64,000 nucleotides of DNA. Origin: a virus. Both the position numbers and the translations under genes were made by a program. Positions 52,201 to 59,664 of the stretch are shown one piece after another; position 1 is the first letter of the stretch, and every line of letters begins with the position of its first letter. The notes below the pieces were generated by a model that saw only the letters and a program-made list of their open reading frames with translations, was not told the DNA's origin and ran no database searches. The stretch lies in IMG/VR virus record IMGVR_UViG_3300027782_000037, positions 62,001 through 126,000 of that record. One strand, 5' to 3'.

Positions 52201-54610
52201 CCCCTGTTGCACTAATTAATCCGCTGGTCAATAGATTGCCAGAGCGTGTGTTTCCAGTTACACTTAAACTCGTGAGTGTACCAAGGCTTGTAATATTTGA
52301 TTGGGCGTTTTCTGTTACTGTACCCGAAAAACCAGAGGATGCGGCATATGTTGCATTAGCCACAGTGCCAGAGACATTTGCACCACTAACTGCATAGGCT
52401 GTGTCGGCTATAGTAGCACGAGATACGGTACCACTTACATTACCACCTTGTATATTGCTTAATGTATTTCCTGCTCCAATAAATTGAACACCACTGATAT
52501 TGCCAGTAACACTTATATTATCAGCAGTTAGGTTACCGCTAAATGTAGGCAAATAGTTAGCTACATTAGCATTACCGTAAGTTGTAGTGATACCTGTTAA
52601 TTGGCTACCGTTACCAATAAAATAATTACCAGTAATATTACCAACAGCCGTTATAGTTGCGGCAGATACAATATTACCTGCCGCAACATTACCGGTGGCG
52701 GTAATTAACCCAGCAGTTGTAATATTACCAACTGTAGCATTACCCGTAGCTGACACTAATCCAGCAGTGGTAATATTACCAACTGTAGCATTACCAGTTA
52801 TAGAAATTAACCCGCCTGTAAAAATATTGCCGTAGGTAACATTACCAGCCGCACTTATTATACCGGTAGTTATAATATTACCAGCGATGATATTACCTGT
52901 GGCCGATATAAGACCATCGGTGGCTAAATTGCCACCAGTAATATTTGCGGCTGAAGTAATTGACCCGGTAGCTGATACTACTCCAGGGGTCACTAAATTA
53001 CCGCCGGTAATGTTACCAGTTACCAACAGAGCATTCGCTGCAGAATCGAATGTAAATCCCGTGCCTGCTCCAATATTACCATTGAGATTATACAATACCT
53101 GCGTATTAGAACCGGGTATAGTAATATTTCCTGAAATATTTCCTATTAAATTACCAATAAAATTAGGTGCAGTAATATTACCAGTTGTGCTTACTGGATT
53201 TAGCAAATTAAATGAATTGCTGGTCATTGTGGCAAACAAACTATTTGCCGTAGTAAATTGTATATTGCCCGATGGAGTAATGTTTATTGAACTATTACCG
53301 TAGGAATTAGATAGCGAACTTATCGAAGTAAGGTATGTAATAAATCTAATGTCAATAATATCAGATGACATTGGAATTTGTGAGAATGTAATCGAATTTC
53401 CCGTAACAGTATAGGATAAGTTAGGTACTTGATTTACGCCATTGATTGCGACTAAAATTCCTGCTGCGGTTGATGATTCCACCAACAAATATGAATCAGA
53501 TACACCATCTGGTGTGATCTGTTGATCTATAATAGTTCCCGGTGATATGACGTTGGCACCTGTTACCCAGCTGGCACCATCCCAAGTTTCAATACTGCTT
53601 ATTATAGTATTAAATCGTGTTACCCCTATGGCGGGGCTCGACGGACGTTGTGCTGTATTACCCGCCGGAATACCAATTCCAGCGGAACCTGCAAATAATA
53701 TTAAATTACCATTACTGGCAAATGTTGTATCCACTATACTAATATTGGCGATATTGGCATTTCCGCTTACAGATATATTTGCCAAAATGCCGACTGATTC
53801 TAGACTTGAATATAGTACATTTGCGCTTAATGTGTTTCCTATTAATGCATTAGCATAAACCGATGCGGCTGCAATACCGGTTAATTGACTACCATTACCA
53901 ATAAAATAGTTACCAGTAATATTACCAGTGGCGGTGACTAATCCGTTCGTTATAATATTACCACCAGTTACATTACCTGTGGCCGATACCAATCCAATAG
54001 TTAATACATTACCACCGTCGATGTTAGCCGAACTGGAAATAGTTGATGCGGCGGAAATTAATCCAGCTGTTAATAAATTGCCACCAGTTATATTAGCTGT
54101 TGCCGATATTGAACCAGGAGTTAGTATATTACCACCAGTAATATTGCCGGTTGCAGACAACCGCCCCCCTGTTAATAAATTACCGCCTAATATATTAGCC
54201 GAGCTGGTAATCGTCCCTAGGACACTAACACCGTTAATGGAAAATACTGCGATATTACCCACGGTACTAACAGATATTGTTACGTTAGCATTAGCTGAGG
54301 CGATATCCAGATTACTACCACCGTTTACTACGTTCGAAACAGAAGTAATAATACCAGTTAATTGTGATCCGTTACCTAAAAAATAATCGGCAGAAATATT
54401 GCCAGTAGCGGTAACTGTTGATAAAGTCAACGAGTTTGACCAAACTCTTGTGTTATTAGTTGATATTGTTAAAATACTACTATTGGCACCAGCACCTAAA
54501 CTGGGTTCTGCTTGCCCCAATGATAAGAATTCGTATCTAGATGAGTCAAGATTAGCGTAAGGTACTACGGGCGACCGCCCACTTAGCAGTTTTGTTGTGT
54601 TTATTGACAT
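49283..54610 (-). CDS. Giant repeat tail fibre protein (1775 aa) with conserved C-terminal end domain
   Basis: This is the largest gene in the window. The N-terminus is MSINTTKLLSGRSPVVPYANLDSSRYEFLSLGQAEPSLG, followed by 17-residue repeats with TAGLVSATGN or SATGNITGNYFIGNGSQLTG and PGANTQVIYNN. A module at residues about 295-375 has IPAGNTAQRPSSPAIGVTRFN and LVAINGVNQVPNLSYTVTGNS (the AQRP module). The last about 150 residues are the end domain shared with the 345-aa fibre: YFNTIFANATSAQYADLAELYLADAEYTPGTVLSFGG, LIAGIISTNPAYQMNSG, RVPCLVQGPVTAG and GVIEILVGRL. It is probably the distal or whole long tail fibre. It follows the 110-aa gene by one base. Confidence 0.85.
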   Translation of the reverse strand: MSINTTKLLSGRSPVVPYANLDSSRYEFLSLGQAEPSLGAGANSSILTISTNNTRVWSNSLTLSTVTATGNISADYFLGNGSQLTGIITSVSNVVNGGSNLDIASANANVTISVSTVGNIAVFSINGVSVLGTITSSANILGGNLLTGGRLSATGNITGGNILTPGSISATANITGGNLLTAGLISAASTISSSANIDGGNVLTIGLVSATGNVTGGNIITNGLVTATGNITGNYFIGNGSQLTGIAAASVYANALIGNTLSANVLYSSLESVGILANISVSGNANIANISIVDTTFASNGNLILFAGSAGIGIPAGNTAQRPSSPAIGVTRFNTIISSIETWDGASWVTGANVISPGTIIDQQITPDGVSDSYLLVESSTAAGILVAINGVNQVPNLSYTVTGNSITFSQIPMSSDIIDIRFITYLTSISSLSNSYGNSSINITPSGNIQFTTANSLFATMTSNSFNLLNPVSTTGNITAPNFIGNLIGNISGNITIPGSNTQVLYNLNGNIGAGTGFTFDSAANALLVTGNITGGNLVTPGVVSATGSITSAANITGGNLATDGLISATGNIIAGNIITTGIISAAGNVTYGNIFTGGLISITGNATVGNITTAGLVSATGNATVGNITTAGLITATGNVAAGNIVSAATITAVGNITGNYFIGNGSQLTGITTTYGNANVANYLPTFSGNLTADNISVTGNISGVQFIGAGNTLSNIQGGNVSGTVSRATIADTAYAVSGANVSGTVANATYAASSGFSGTVTENAQSNITSLGTLTSLSVTGNTRSGNLLTSGLISATGAVTGSSHLGAVVSASGNIIGGNLVTAGLVSATGSITAAANITGGNLLTSGLISATSTITSTANIIGGNIATAGSLTATGNISGGNLLTAGIVSSTGNITAPYFVGNLIGNISGNLTVPGANTQVIYNNNGQANASAGLTFDFASNSLVSTGTVTGSNLLTGGYASAAGNVIGSYIIGNGATLSSITGANVSGNVANATYAVSAGSAVGTSATVTANAQPNITSVGTLSSLAVTANVTGGNILTAGQISSTGNITTAGYFVGTLFGNVTGNITIPGLNTQVIYNNNGNAGASAGFTFDSAANALVVTGNITGGRIIGNGALLSSITGSNVSGTVANATYAVSSGTTATITANAQPNITSVGTLTSLAVTANVTGGNILTAGIVSATGNITAPYFIGNLIGNISGNLTVPGANTQVIYNNDGQANASAGFTFNSVANAIVVTGNVTGGNILTAGRVSATGNITGNFFNGNGSLLTGIIADSATTAATVTTNAQPNITSVGTLTSLAVTANVTGGNILTAGLISATGNITAPYFIGNLTGNISGNITVPGANTQVIYNNAGQANASAGFTFNSAANAMVVTGNVTGGNILTAGLISSTGTVTGSSFSGAGTGLTGTASSLTVGAATSATTAGTVSTAAQPNITSVGILTSLSVSGTTQTGNLLTGGLVSATGNVTGNFFNGNGSALTGVVATSVGTLSNLSVTGNITAGGFVSATGNITSAAQITVSTATGRVNIATDGGGAVNIGRIDGVASTPYIDFNSSATVVDYDARIQVTGNTGIAGGATLAVTAATLAASAAFSAAGNITGGNLSVGTGTITVGNIVNSNANAVGNIGSSSNYFNTIFANATSAQYADLAELYLADAEYTPGTVLSFGGEEELTISTQDNDPLIAGIISTNPAYQMNSGLTGKFVVALALVGRVPCLVQGPVTAGAMMVSAGNGRARAETNPKMGTVIGKAITGFAGNLGVIEILVGRL

Positions 54611-54611
54611 A

Positions 54612-54944
54612 TTAGCCTGTTAATGTTTCTAGGTAACTCAAAACTAATTGTCCACTAGTATCGTCGCTTGCTGAAAGTTGTAATTCGTCCCCGTATTGTA
54701 AAATCAACCTACCTGTAAGAATACTTGCTGCATCATCTGTCGGAACACTATAGTTGTTGATCAATGACGTAGACACACTTGATCTAAGTATACTGGCAGA
54801 AACTTGAATAGTGTCAACACCGGTATTACTAATCTGTGCTAATAACACCACTGTAGCATATCCTAACGGAGGAGTATACACGGTTGTCGTAGTAGTAGTA
54901 ATATCTACTAAAGTTGTTCTAAATAAATTTAATGCGCCCGACAT
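54612..54944 (-). CDS. Small beta-rich structural protein
   Basis: This 110-aa protein has a Thr-rich N-terminus (TTTTTTVYTPPLGYATVVLLAQISNTG) and a beta-sandwich-like body (TIQVSASILRSSVSTSLINNYSVPTDDAASILTGRLILQYGDELQLSASDD). It resembles small virion proteins of marine T4-like phages that lie next to fibres and may cap or decorate them. It is one base upstream of the 1775-aa fibre gene. Function not established. Confidence 0.75.
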   Translation of the reverse strand: MSGALNLFRTTLVDITTTTTTVYTPPLGYATVVLLAQISNTGVDTIQVSASILRSSVSTSLINNYSVPTDDAASILTGRLILQYGDELQLSASDDTSGQLVLSYLETLTG

Positions 54945-54966
54945 AGTTTTTCCTTTTTTTTACTAA

Positions 54967-56607
54967 TTAATCGCCTGATATAGCTAAAATGTACGGTGTC
55001 ATTTGAGCAAATAAACTTTTATAAAAAGCATCACCTGTAATAGTTGCAGTCGCTTGATTAACAATAAATCCGTCGCCTACCTTAAAATTACCCTTTTGAT
55101 CTGTACTTGTATAGGTTACAACTCCGCCACCAGTTTGTACCACTTCGTTGGCTTCAATTGGAATTCCTCCGTATTGGGGCAATGCGGTAGCAGGATTTGT
55201 TCCTGCACCCACATACTCAAACGTATGAGCCGATGCAATAATACTGCTGCGAGTGTATAGTGAGAGTGTTGTGCCTGGAGCAGCATTTCCTAAATATATT
55301 TGCTGTACCAAAACTGTACTACTACCAACTGCTGGAACATTAGGTAATATTGTGTCAATAGTATAAAATTCTGGATCTCCGTCTATTACTACAACAGTAT
55401 TAACATGAGGTTGGCCATTGGATAAATTATCAATTACAAAACTTCCTTGAAATTGACTTACAATAGTTCCAGAAGTTTGCAGTGGACCAATACCTTCTGC
55501 CACCAATCCATAATTTCCAATAGAACAATCTGATCCGTTAAGAGTAATGAATGATCCTGATTCAACTTTAACTCCAATGGCACATGCAATTGTATAAATG
55601 TTAACTGATTGACTATATGCCGAATTTACAAGATGTATACCTATCCCACCTCTATTAATAATAGTAAAGAAACCTACAATCATTGCTTTAGTTCCAGTAC
55701 ATACACTACCATCAACATACACAGCAGTTCCTGTTGTTGTACTTGAGGTCAGATTTTGTATATATGGACTGACAAAAGCAGTAGTTATAGTACTTGGATC
55801 GTAGCTAAATGCTTTGCCTGTATAATCTCTTACTGTTACACCCCATACATAAGATCCTCCGGACATGTAAAACATATCACTGCTTGCTACAGTTGGCTTT
55901 ATGAATACATTTCTTAAATTATCACCCATTAATGCCGTATTGGGAGGAATAGTAATAGGCATATCTTCAATATATGTACCAGGAGCAACGTTAACAGATA
56001 CATTTCCCCCCAATCCGGTTGCTAATGTCATAGCAGCCTCAATTGTTAATAATGGAGAAGTTAGTCCACCCGAATTGTTATCATTTCCATTTTTTGCTAC
56101 ATAAATTATGTTAGAGCTGGCAGAAGTGATATTTATATTAGCGTTGATATTCTGTGCTGTTAGATTACCAGAAACACTAATATTTCCAGCTAATGCCAAT
56201 AAACCTGAACTTGGGTTAAATGTTAAATTTGCACTACCACCAAATTTTCCACTATCGTTAAATTGTACTGATGAATTTGGTTCGGCAGGATTGTTGATAT
56301 TAGCATAAGCGGTAATTGGAGCACCATTAGAACTAACATTATTACTAGTTTGCCAAGCGTTGGACGCTACATCAAATCGTAGTCCAGCAAATGTATTAGC
56401 ACCTGTTTGTCCTAGTAATCCCATGTCAGTAATTGCGCCCGTATTATTGGCGGCTACTGTTAAGAAAGGGCTTGTTGTAATCGAAGGAACATTATAAGTT
56501 ACATTACCTGTAAAAACTGTCTGAGCATTAATTGTAAGAACGCCATTGCCTGCAGGAGTTCCTACATTTAACGTATAATCAGTATTGATATTTTTAACCG
56601 AAGCCAT
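54967..56607 (-). CDS. Tail spike-like protein with parallel beta-helix
   Basis: This 546-aa protein has a fibre-type start (MASVKNINTDYTLNVGTPAGNGVL), then IIYVAKNGNDNNSGGLTSPLLTIEAAMTLATGLGG (residues about 164-198), typical of the entry to a pectate-lyase-like beta-helix, and rungs such as GTYIEDMPITIPPNTALMGDNLRNVFIKPT and GTAVYVDGS. The C-terminal part contains HTFEYVGAGTNPATALPQYGG and GGVVTYTSTDQKGNFKVGDGFIVNQATATITG, a block highly conserved in marine T4-like virion proteins. A spike or fibre with a helical shaft is likely; lyase activity cannot be inferred. A late box and AAAGGA precede ATG 56607. Confidence 0.8.
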   Translation of the reverse strand: MASVKNINTDYTLNVGTPAGNGVLTINAQTVFTGNVTYNVPSITTSPFLTVAANNTGAITDMGLLGQTGANTFAGLRFDVASNAWQTSNNVSSNGAPITAYANINNPAEPNSSVQFNDSGKFGGSANLTFNPSSGLLALAGNISVSGNLTAQNINANINITSASSNIIYVAKNGNDNNSGGLTSPLLTIEAAMTLATGLGGNVSVNVAPGTYIEDMPITIPPNTALMGDNLRNVFIKPTVASSDMFYMSGGSYVWGVTVRDYTGKAFSYDPSTITTAFVSPYIQNLTSSTTTGTAVYVDGSVCTGTKAMIVGFFTIINRGGIGIHLVNSAYSQSVNIYTIACAIGVKVESGSFITLNGSDCSIGNYGLVAEGIGPLQTSGTIVSQFQGSFVIDNLSNGQPHVNTVVVIDGDPEFYTIDTILPNVPAVGSSTVLVQQIYLGNAAPGTTLSLYTRSSIIASAHTFEYVGAGTNPATALPQYGGIPIEANEVVQTGGGVVTYTSTDQKGNFKVGDGFIVNQATATITGDAFYKSLFAQMTPYILAISGD

Positions 56608-56626
56608 TAGTCCGAATCCTTTTTAT

Positions 56627-56633
56627 TATTTAT
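56627..56633 (-). promoter_or_regulatory. Late promoter box ATAAATA
   Basis: The minus strand reads CAGCATAAATAATAAAAAGGATTCGG before the beta-helix gene start. AAAGGA is the ribosome-binding site. Confidence 0.65.
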
Positions 56634-56656
56634 GCTGATATTTGAATGGATGGATC

Positions 56657-56686
56657 ATAAAAAATCCCCTGTTTTACGAGGGGATT
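56657..56686 (-). terminator. Intrinsic terminator after the 304-aa structural gene
   Basis: An 8-bp stem (AATCCCCT with AGGGGATT) with an 8-nt loop is followed on the minus strand by a TTTTTT run. It lies about 60 nt after the stop at 56746. Confidence 0.85.
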
Positions 56687-56745
56687 AAACTTAAACATAG
56701 TTCAAGAAAAATGCTGCATCTACGTAGGACTCAGCTGTTATAATA

Positions 56746-57660
56746 TTACGGATTACTTGGCACTTTAGCCATTGTAATATTACCAACACTACCAGTAAAT
56801 GTAACTGCGTCAGCACCAGATTTAACTACAGAAATAGGAAGACTTCCTACGGTAAATGTTAATCCACGTGTATTTCCCGCAGTAGTAACAATATTTGCTC
56901 CGCCTACAGTAGTAGACAATGTAAATGTTGATGTACCGTTAGTTGTTGTAACATAATATGTAGAGGGATCTGCGTATCCAGCAATATTAGCGTTACCAGT
57001 TAATGTACCAGAAACAATAATCGGAGCGTTTGCTAAAATAGTAGTAGCAACAGTACTAAATGTACCTGCATTGCCAGTAACTGTTGTAGTTCCTAGCGTA
57101 ATATTACCGGCTGGATCAAAGAAGTTTAAGAAATACTGTGTAGCATTGTTATTAACAATAACATTGGCAACTTGTGCCGCTGTGCTAAATCCAACACCAT
57201 ATTTGTTGTTGATACGCGACATATATGTTACGGTAACATTGCCAGTACCATCAGGAGTACTAACACCAACACTCATTTGATTAACTGTTAACGCACCATT
57301 TGCCACGTTAGCTAGATAAGCAACACCAGTCTCACCTGATGTCACACCAGTAACTAAGAATTTACTAGCGCCTTTTTGGCGTGTAATAAATGCTGCTTCG
57401 TTTTGTGTACCATCAATATTAGCTGAAACTGTAACTACAGGGAATGTAGCCGAACCGCCGGCCATTGTAGCATTACCATTGTTCCAACCTGTTTGTGAAT
57501 TTTGTACGTTACCACCAACAATACCGTAGTAATTACTGTCTGTTAATCCCGTTGGAGTAACAGCATTGTCTAGTGTACCAATCTGCGGATAACCTGCGTT
57601 AACTGCATCGCCTGGAGTGGCAGCATAACCTTGTTTTTGAATTTTTAGAGCACGACCCAT
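56746..57660 (-). CDS. Conserved virion protein (304 aa)
   Basis: This protein begins MGRALKIQKQGYAATPGDAVNAGYPQIGTL and has YYGIVGGNVQNSQTG, ATFPVVTVSANIDGTQNEAAFITRQKGASKFLVTG, VTYMSRINNKYGVGFSTAAQV and FFDPAG blocks. I recall this as a widespread structural protein of marine T4-like phages; the IIRQKG-like (FITRQKG) block is characteristic. The exact location in the particle is unknown to me. The 100 residues at the C-terminal end are Thr/Gly-rich beta sequence. It has its own late box about 82 nt upstream and its own terminator, so it is a single-gene unit. Confidence 0.8.
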   Translation of the reverse strand: MGRALKIQKQGYAATPGDAVNAGYPQIGTLDNAVTPTGLTDSNYYGIVGGNVQNSQTGWNNGNATMAGGSATFPVVTVSANIDGTQNEAAFITRQKGASKFLVTGVTSGETGVAYLANVANGALTVNQMSVGVSTPDGTGNVTVTYMSRINNKYGVGFSTAAQVANVIVNNNATQYFLNFFDPAGNITLGTTTVTGNAGTFSTVATTILANAPIIVSGTLTGNANIAGYADPSTYYVTTTNGTSTFTLSTTVGGANIVTTAGNTRGLTFTVGSLPISVVKSGADAVTFTGSVGNITMAKVPSNP

Positions 57661-57741
57661 TGAATTTCCTTTGTTTTAGTTGTAGGTTCTATTCTACTAC
57701 GGGGGGATAAAACCCCATAAAATGCACCATTGCATTACTAT

Positions 57742-57748
57742 TATTTAT
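57742..57748 (-). promoter_or_regulatory. Late promoter box ATAAATA for the 304-aa virion protein
   Basis: The minus strand reads TTCAATAAATAATAGTAATG. It leaves an about 82-nt leader before ATG 57660, with AAAGGA near the start codon. Confidence 0.55.
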
Positions 57749-57786
57749 TGAAACATAACTTTTTTAAACAGCACAGTAAATCACAG

Positions 57787-57792
57787 TAAATA
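57787..57792 (+). promoter_or_regulatory. Late promoter box TAAATA placed for a leaderless transcript
   Basis: CACAGTAAATATCTACATG has a spacer of exactly 5 nt to ATG 57798. A near repeat (CACAGTAAAT) lies immediately upstream. There is no Shine-Dalgarno sequence. Confidence 0.55.
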
Positions 57793-57797
57793 TCTAC

Positions 57798-58949
57798 ATG
57801 ACTCCTGACGAATACCTAGCCCACGGCAATAATTTCCGTTCATTAACTGAACCTGAAAAAGCACTAGCTTGCTACGCACAAGCATTTATAAAAAATCCCA
57901 AGATGGGATCTGCCTATAACAATTATGGTAACGTAGTACGTGAAATGGGTTATCCTGAACAGGCAATTGGCTTTTTGCTAAATGCAATTGCCATTGATCC
58001 AAAAGATACCGTTGCTCAATTTAACCTCGCGGTAGCATATTTGCTATCCGGAGATCTTGAGCGTGGATGGCGACAGTATGAAAAACGCTGGAGTTTTGAA
58101 CATTTAGATGGTAAATTACCTCAATTTCAAAAACCACGCTGGGAAGGACAGGATCTAAATGGCAAAAGCATATTAGTAACAGGCGAACAAGGCCACGGCG
58201 ACAACATACAGTTTTGTCGTTTTGCCGAACAGCTTGTTCATGCAGGTGCAAAAGTGTATTTAAGCGTGGACAACAATTTGCGTCCGCTATTTTTGGCATC
58301 ATTTATAAATGCTGTGACTATTGTAGCCCCAGAAGATTTACTCCCTGATTTTGATTACTGGACTCCAATTATGAGTATACCGGGATTTTTAGGTATTACA
58401 TATAAGAATTTGCCATATAAACTACAGTATCTTAGTCCCAGTCAAGCCACAGTACAGACCTGGGCTAAACGATTAGGCTTAAAAAATCGGTTACGAGTTG
58501 GATTTTGTTGGAGTGGCCGTAAGGATAGTTGGATTAATCAACATAAATCAGTGCCATTTGAAAAAATGTTGGCATTAATTCAGAGAAATCCTGATTATGA
58601 GTGGCTTAATCTACAAGCAGAGTGTAGCGCAGACGAAGAAGCACAATTAGTTGCCGCAGGAGTTACTGCGTATCCTGCTAGTATTGGAAATTGGGATGAT
58701 ACCGCAGGATTAATGCATCATCTTGATGTTGTAATAGCTGTAGATACCGCAGTAGGGCATTTAGCAGGAGCTATGGGCAGACCTTTTTGGCTACCGCTTA
58801 ATAAATTTGGACAAGATTGGCGTTGGCTATTAGACAGGAATGATAGTCCGTGGTATGGATCATGTAGAATATTCCGTCAGACTACAATCAGCAATTGGGA
58901 CGATCCACTTGAACAAATTCACAATAATCTAAAGCTGTTTAAGATTTAA
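57798..58949 (+). CDS. TPR-repeat glycosyltransferase (GT9/heptosyltransferase-like)
   Basis: This 383-aa protein has two or three tetratricopeptide repeats in residues 1-100 (ACYAQAFIKNPKMGSAYNNYGNVVREMGYPEQAIGFLLNAIAIDPKD), then WRQYEKRWSF, then a glycosyltransferase-9-like region: NGKSILVTGEQGHGDNIQFCRF (residues 121-142), RVGFCWSGRKDSW, and HHLDVVIAVDTAVGHLAGAMGRPFWLPLN...DWRWLLDR. These are signatures of bacterial TPR-plus-heptosyltransferase-type proteins. It may glycosylate fibre or other virion proteins, or alter host surface sugars. It lies on the plus strand within a minus-strand fibre module, so it may have been inserted as a unit. Confidence 0.85.
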   Translation: MTPDEYLAHGNNFRSLTEPEKALACYAQAFIKNPKMGSAYNNYGNVVREMGYPEQAIGFLLNAIAIDPKDTVAQFNLAVAYLLSGDLERGWRQYEKRWSFEHLDGKLPQFQKPRWEGQDLNGKSILVTGEQGHGDNIQFCRFAEQLVHAGAKVYLSVDNNLRPLFLASFINAVTIVAPEDLLPDFDYWTPIMSIPGFLGITYKNLPYKLQYLSPSQATVQTWAKRLGLKNRLRVGFCWSGRKDSWINQHKSVPFEKMLALIQRNPDYEWLNLQAECSADEEAQLVAAGVTAYPASIGNWDDTAGLMHHLDVVIAVDTAVGHLAGAMGRPFWLPLNKFGQDWRWLLDRNDSPWYGSCRIFRQTTISNWDDPLEQIHNNLKLFKI

Positions 58950-58951
58950 AA

Positions 58952-59632
58952 TTATGGTGAAAATGTACCAGAACTATTGAAAATATGTACGGTATAACCA
59001 TTTAAAGTGCTAATTGTTCCACCTGTACCTCGGGCATTTCCTGCGTAAGCAAACGCAATAACACCCGTACCACCGCCTGCAGGGGGAGTATAATTACCGC
59101 CACCGCCACCACCACCTGTATTGGGTGTACCTGCTGTGGCATAAGTTCCAGAGCCGGTGTTTATATCACCCGCACCATGACCACCGCCACCTAATCCTCC
59201 GCCGCCGCCTTGTTGGTATGAATCCAATGCACCACCGCCGCCACCGCTACCACCTACCCAATAAGAACCACCAGAAAAAACGCCGGGATTAGTGCCAACA
59301 ATTGGTAAATCTGTTGTTACGCCAGTATTACCGCCAGAATTAGTTGATGCGCCGCCAGCAACCCCACCACCAGCAATCGCAGTTAATTCCAACACAGAAA
59401 CAGTTGAATTTCCCCCTCCTACTACAACAGAATAACTAGTGCCAGGTGTAACTACTGCGTTACCTTTAAGAACTTGCCCGCCTGCGCCACCTGGTCCTGG
59501 TTCATTCGTTCCACCACCACCAGCACCAACTACTAAATATTGAACTGAATATGAGTACGGAGGGCCACCAACTAATGTTGTACCAGCTGGTCCTATTCCA
59601 AATGCTACTCCTGCTCCGATTGATATTGGCAT
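58952..59632 (-). CDS. Glycine-rich adhesin-like protein
   Basis: This 226-aa protein begins MPISIGAGVAFGIGPAGTTLVGGPPYSYSVQYLVVGAGGGG and has glycine-rich patches (GPGGAGGQV, GGSGGGGG, GGGGGLGGGGHG, GGGGGGGNYTPP) separated by strands such as TSYSVVVGGGNSTVSV. It ends GVIAFAYAGNARGTGGTISTLNGYTVHIFNSSGTF. This is the polyglycine-II adhesin composition of S16 gp38-type fibre caps. It is the third such protein in the window. The start has AAGGA within a palindrome. The role as fibre tip is inferred. Confidence 0.75.
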   Translation of the reverse strand: MPISIGAGVAFGIGPAGTTLVGGPPYSYSVQYLVVGAGGGGTNEPGPGGAGGQVLKGNAVVTPGTSYSVVVGGGNSTVSVLELTAIAGGGVAGGASTNSGGNTGVTTDLPIVGTNPGVFSGGSYWVGGSGGGGGALDSYQQGGGGGLGGGGHGAGDINTGSGTYATAGTPNTGGGGGGGNYTPPAGGGTGVIAFAYAGNARGTGGTISTLNGYTVHIFNSSGTFSP

Positions 59633-59658
59633 AATACTATCCTTGATGATAGTATTAT
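59631..59658. repeat. Perfect 11-bp palindrome over the start of the glycine-rich adhesin gene
   Basis: ATAATACTATC (59631-59641) pairs with GATAGTATTAT (59648-59658) around a 6-nt loop. It covers the ATG, the ribosome-binding site and part of the late promoter box. Confidence 0.9.
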
Positions 59659-59662
59659 TTAT
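59656..59662 (-). promoter_or_regulatory. Late promoter box ATAAATA for the adhesin gene
   Basis: The minus strand reads TCATAAATAATACTATC. A second ATAAATA lies 10 nt upstream at 59666-59672, within the end of the endonuclease gene. Confidence 0.6.
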
Positions 59663-59664
59663 GA

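Noticed and set aside
57700-57720. GGGGGGATAAAACCCC hairpin near 57700 as a terminator
   Set aside because: It has a short imperfect stem, lies in the leader upstream of a gene, and lacks a T-run in either useful direction; it could be a leader structure only.
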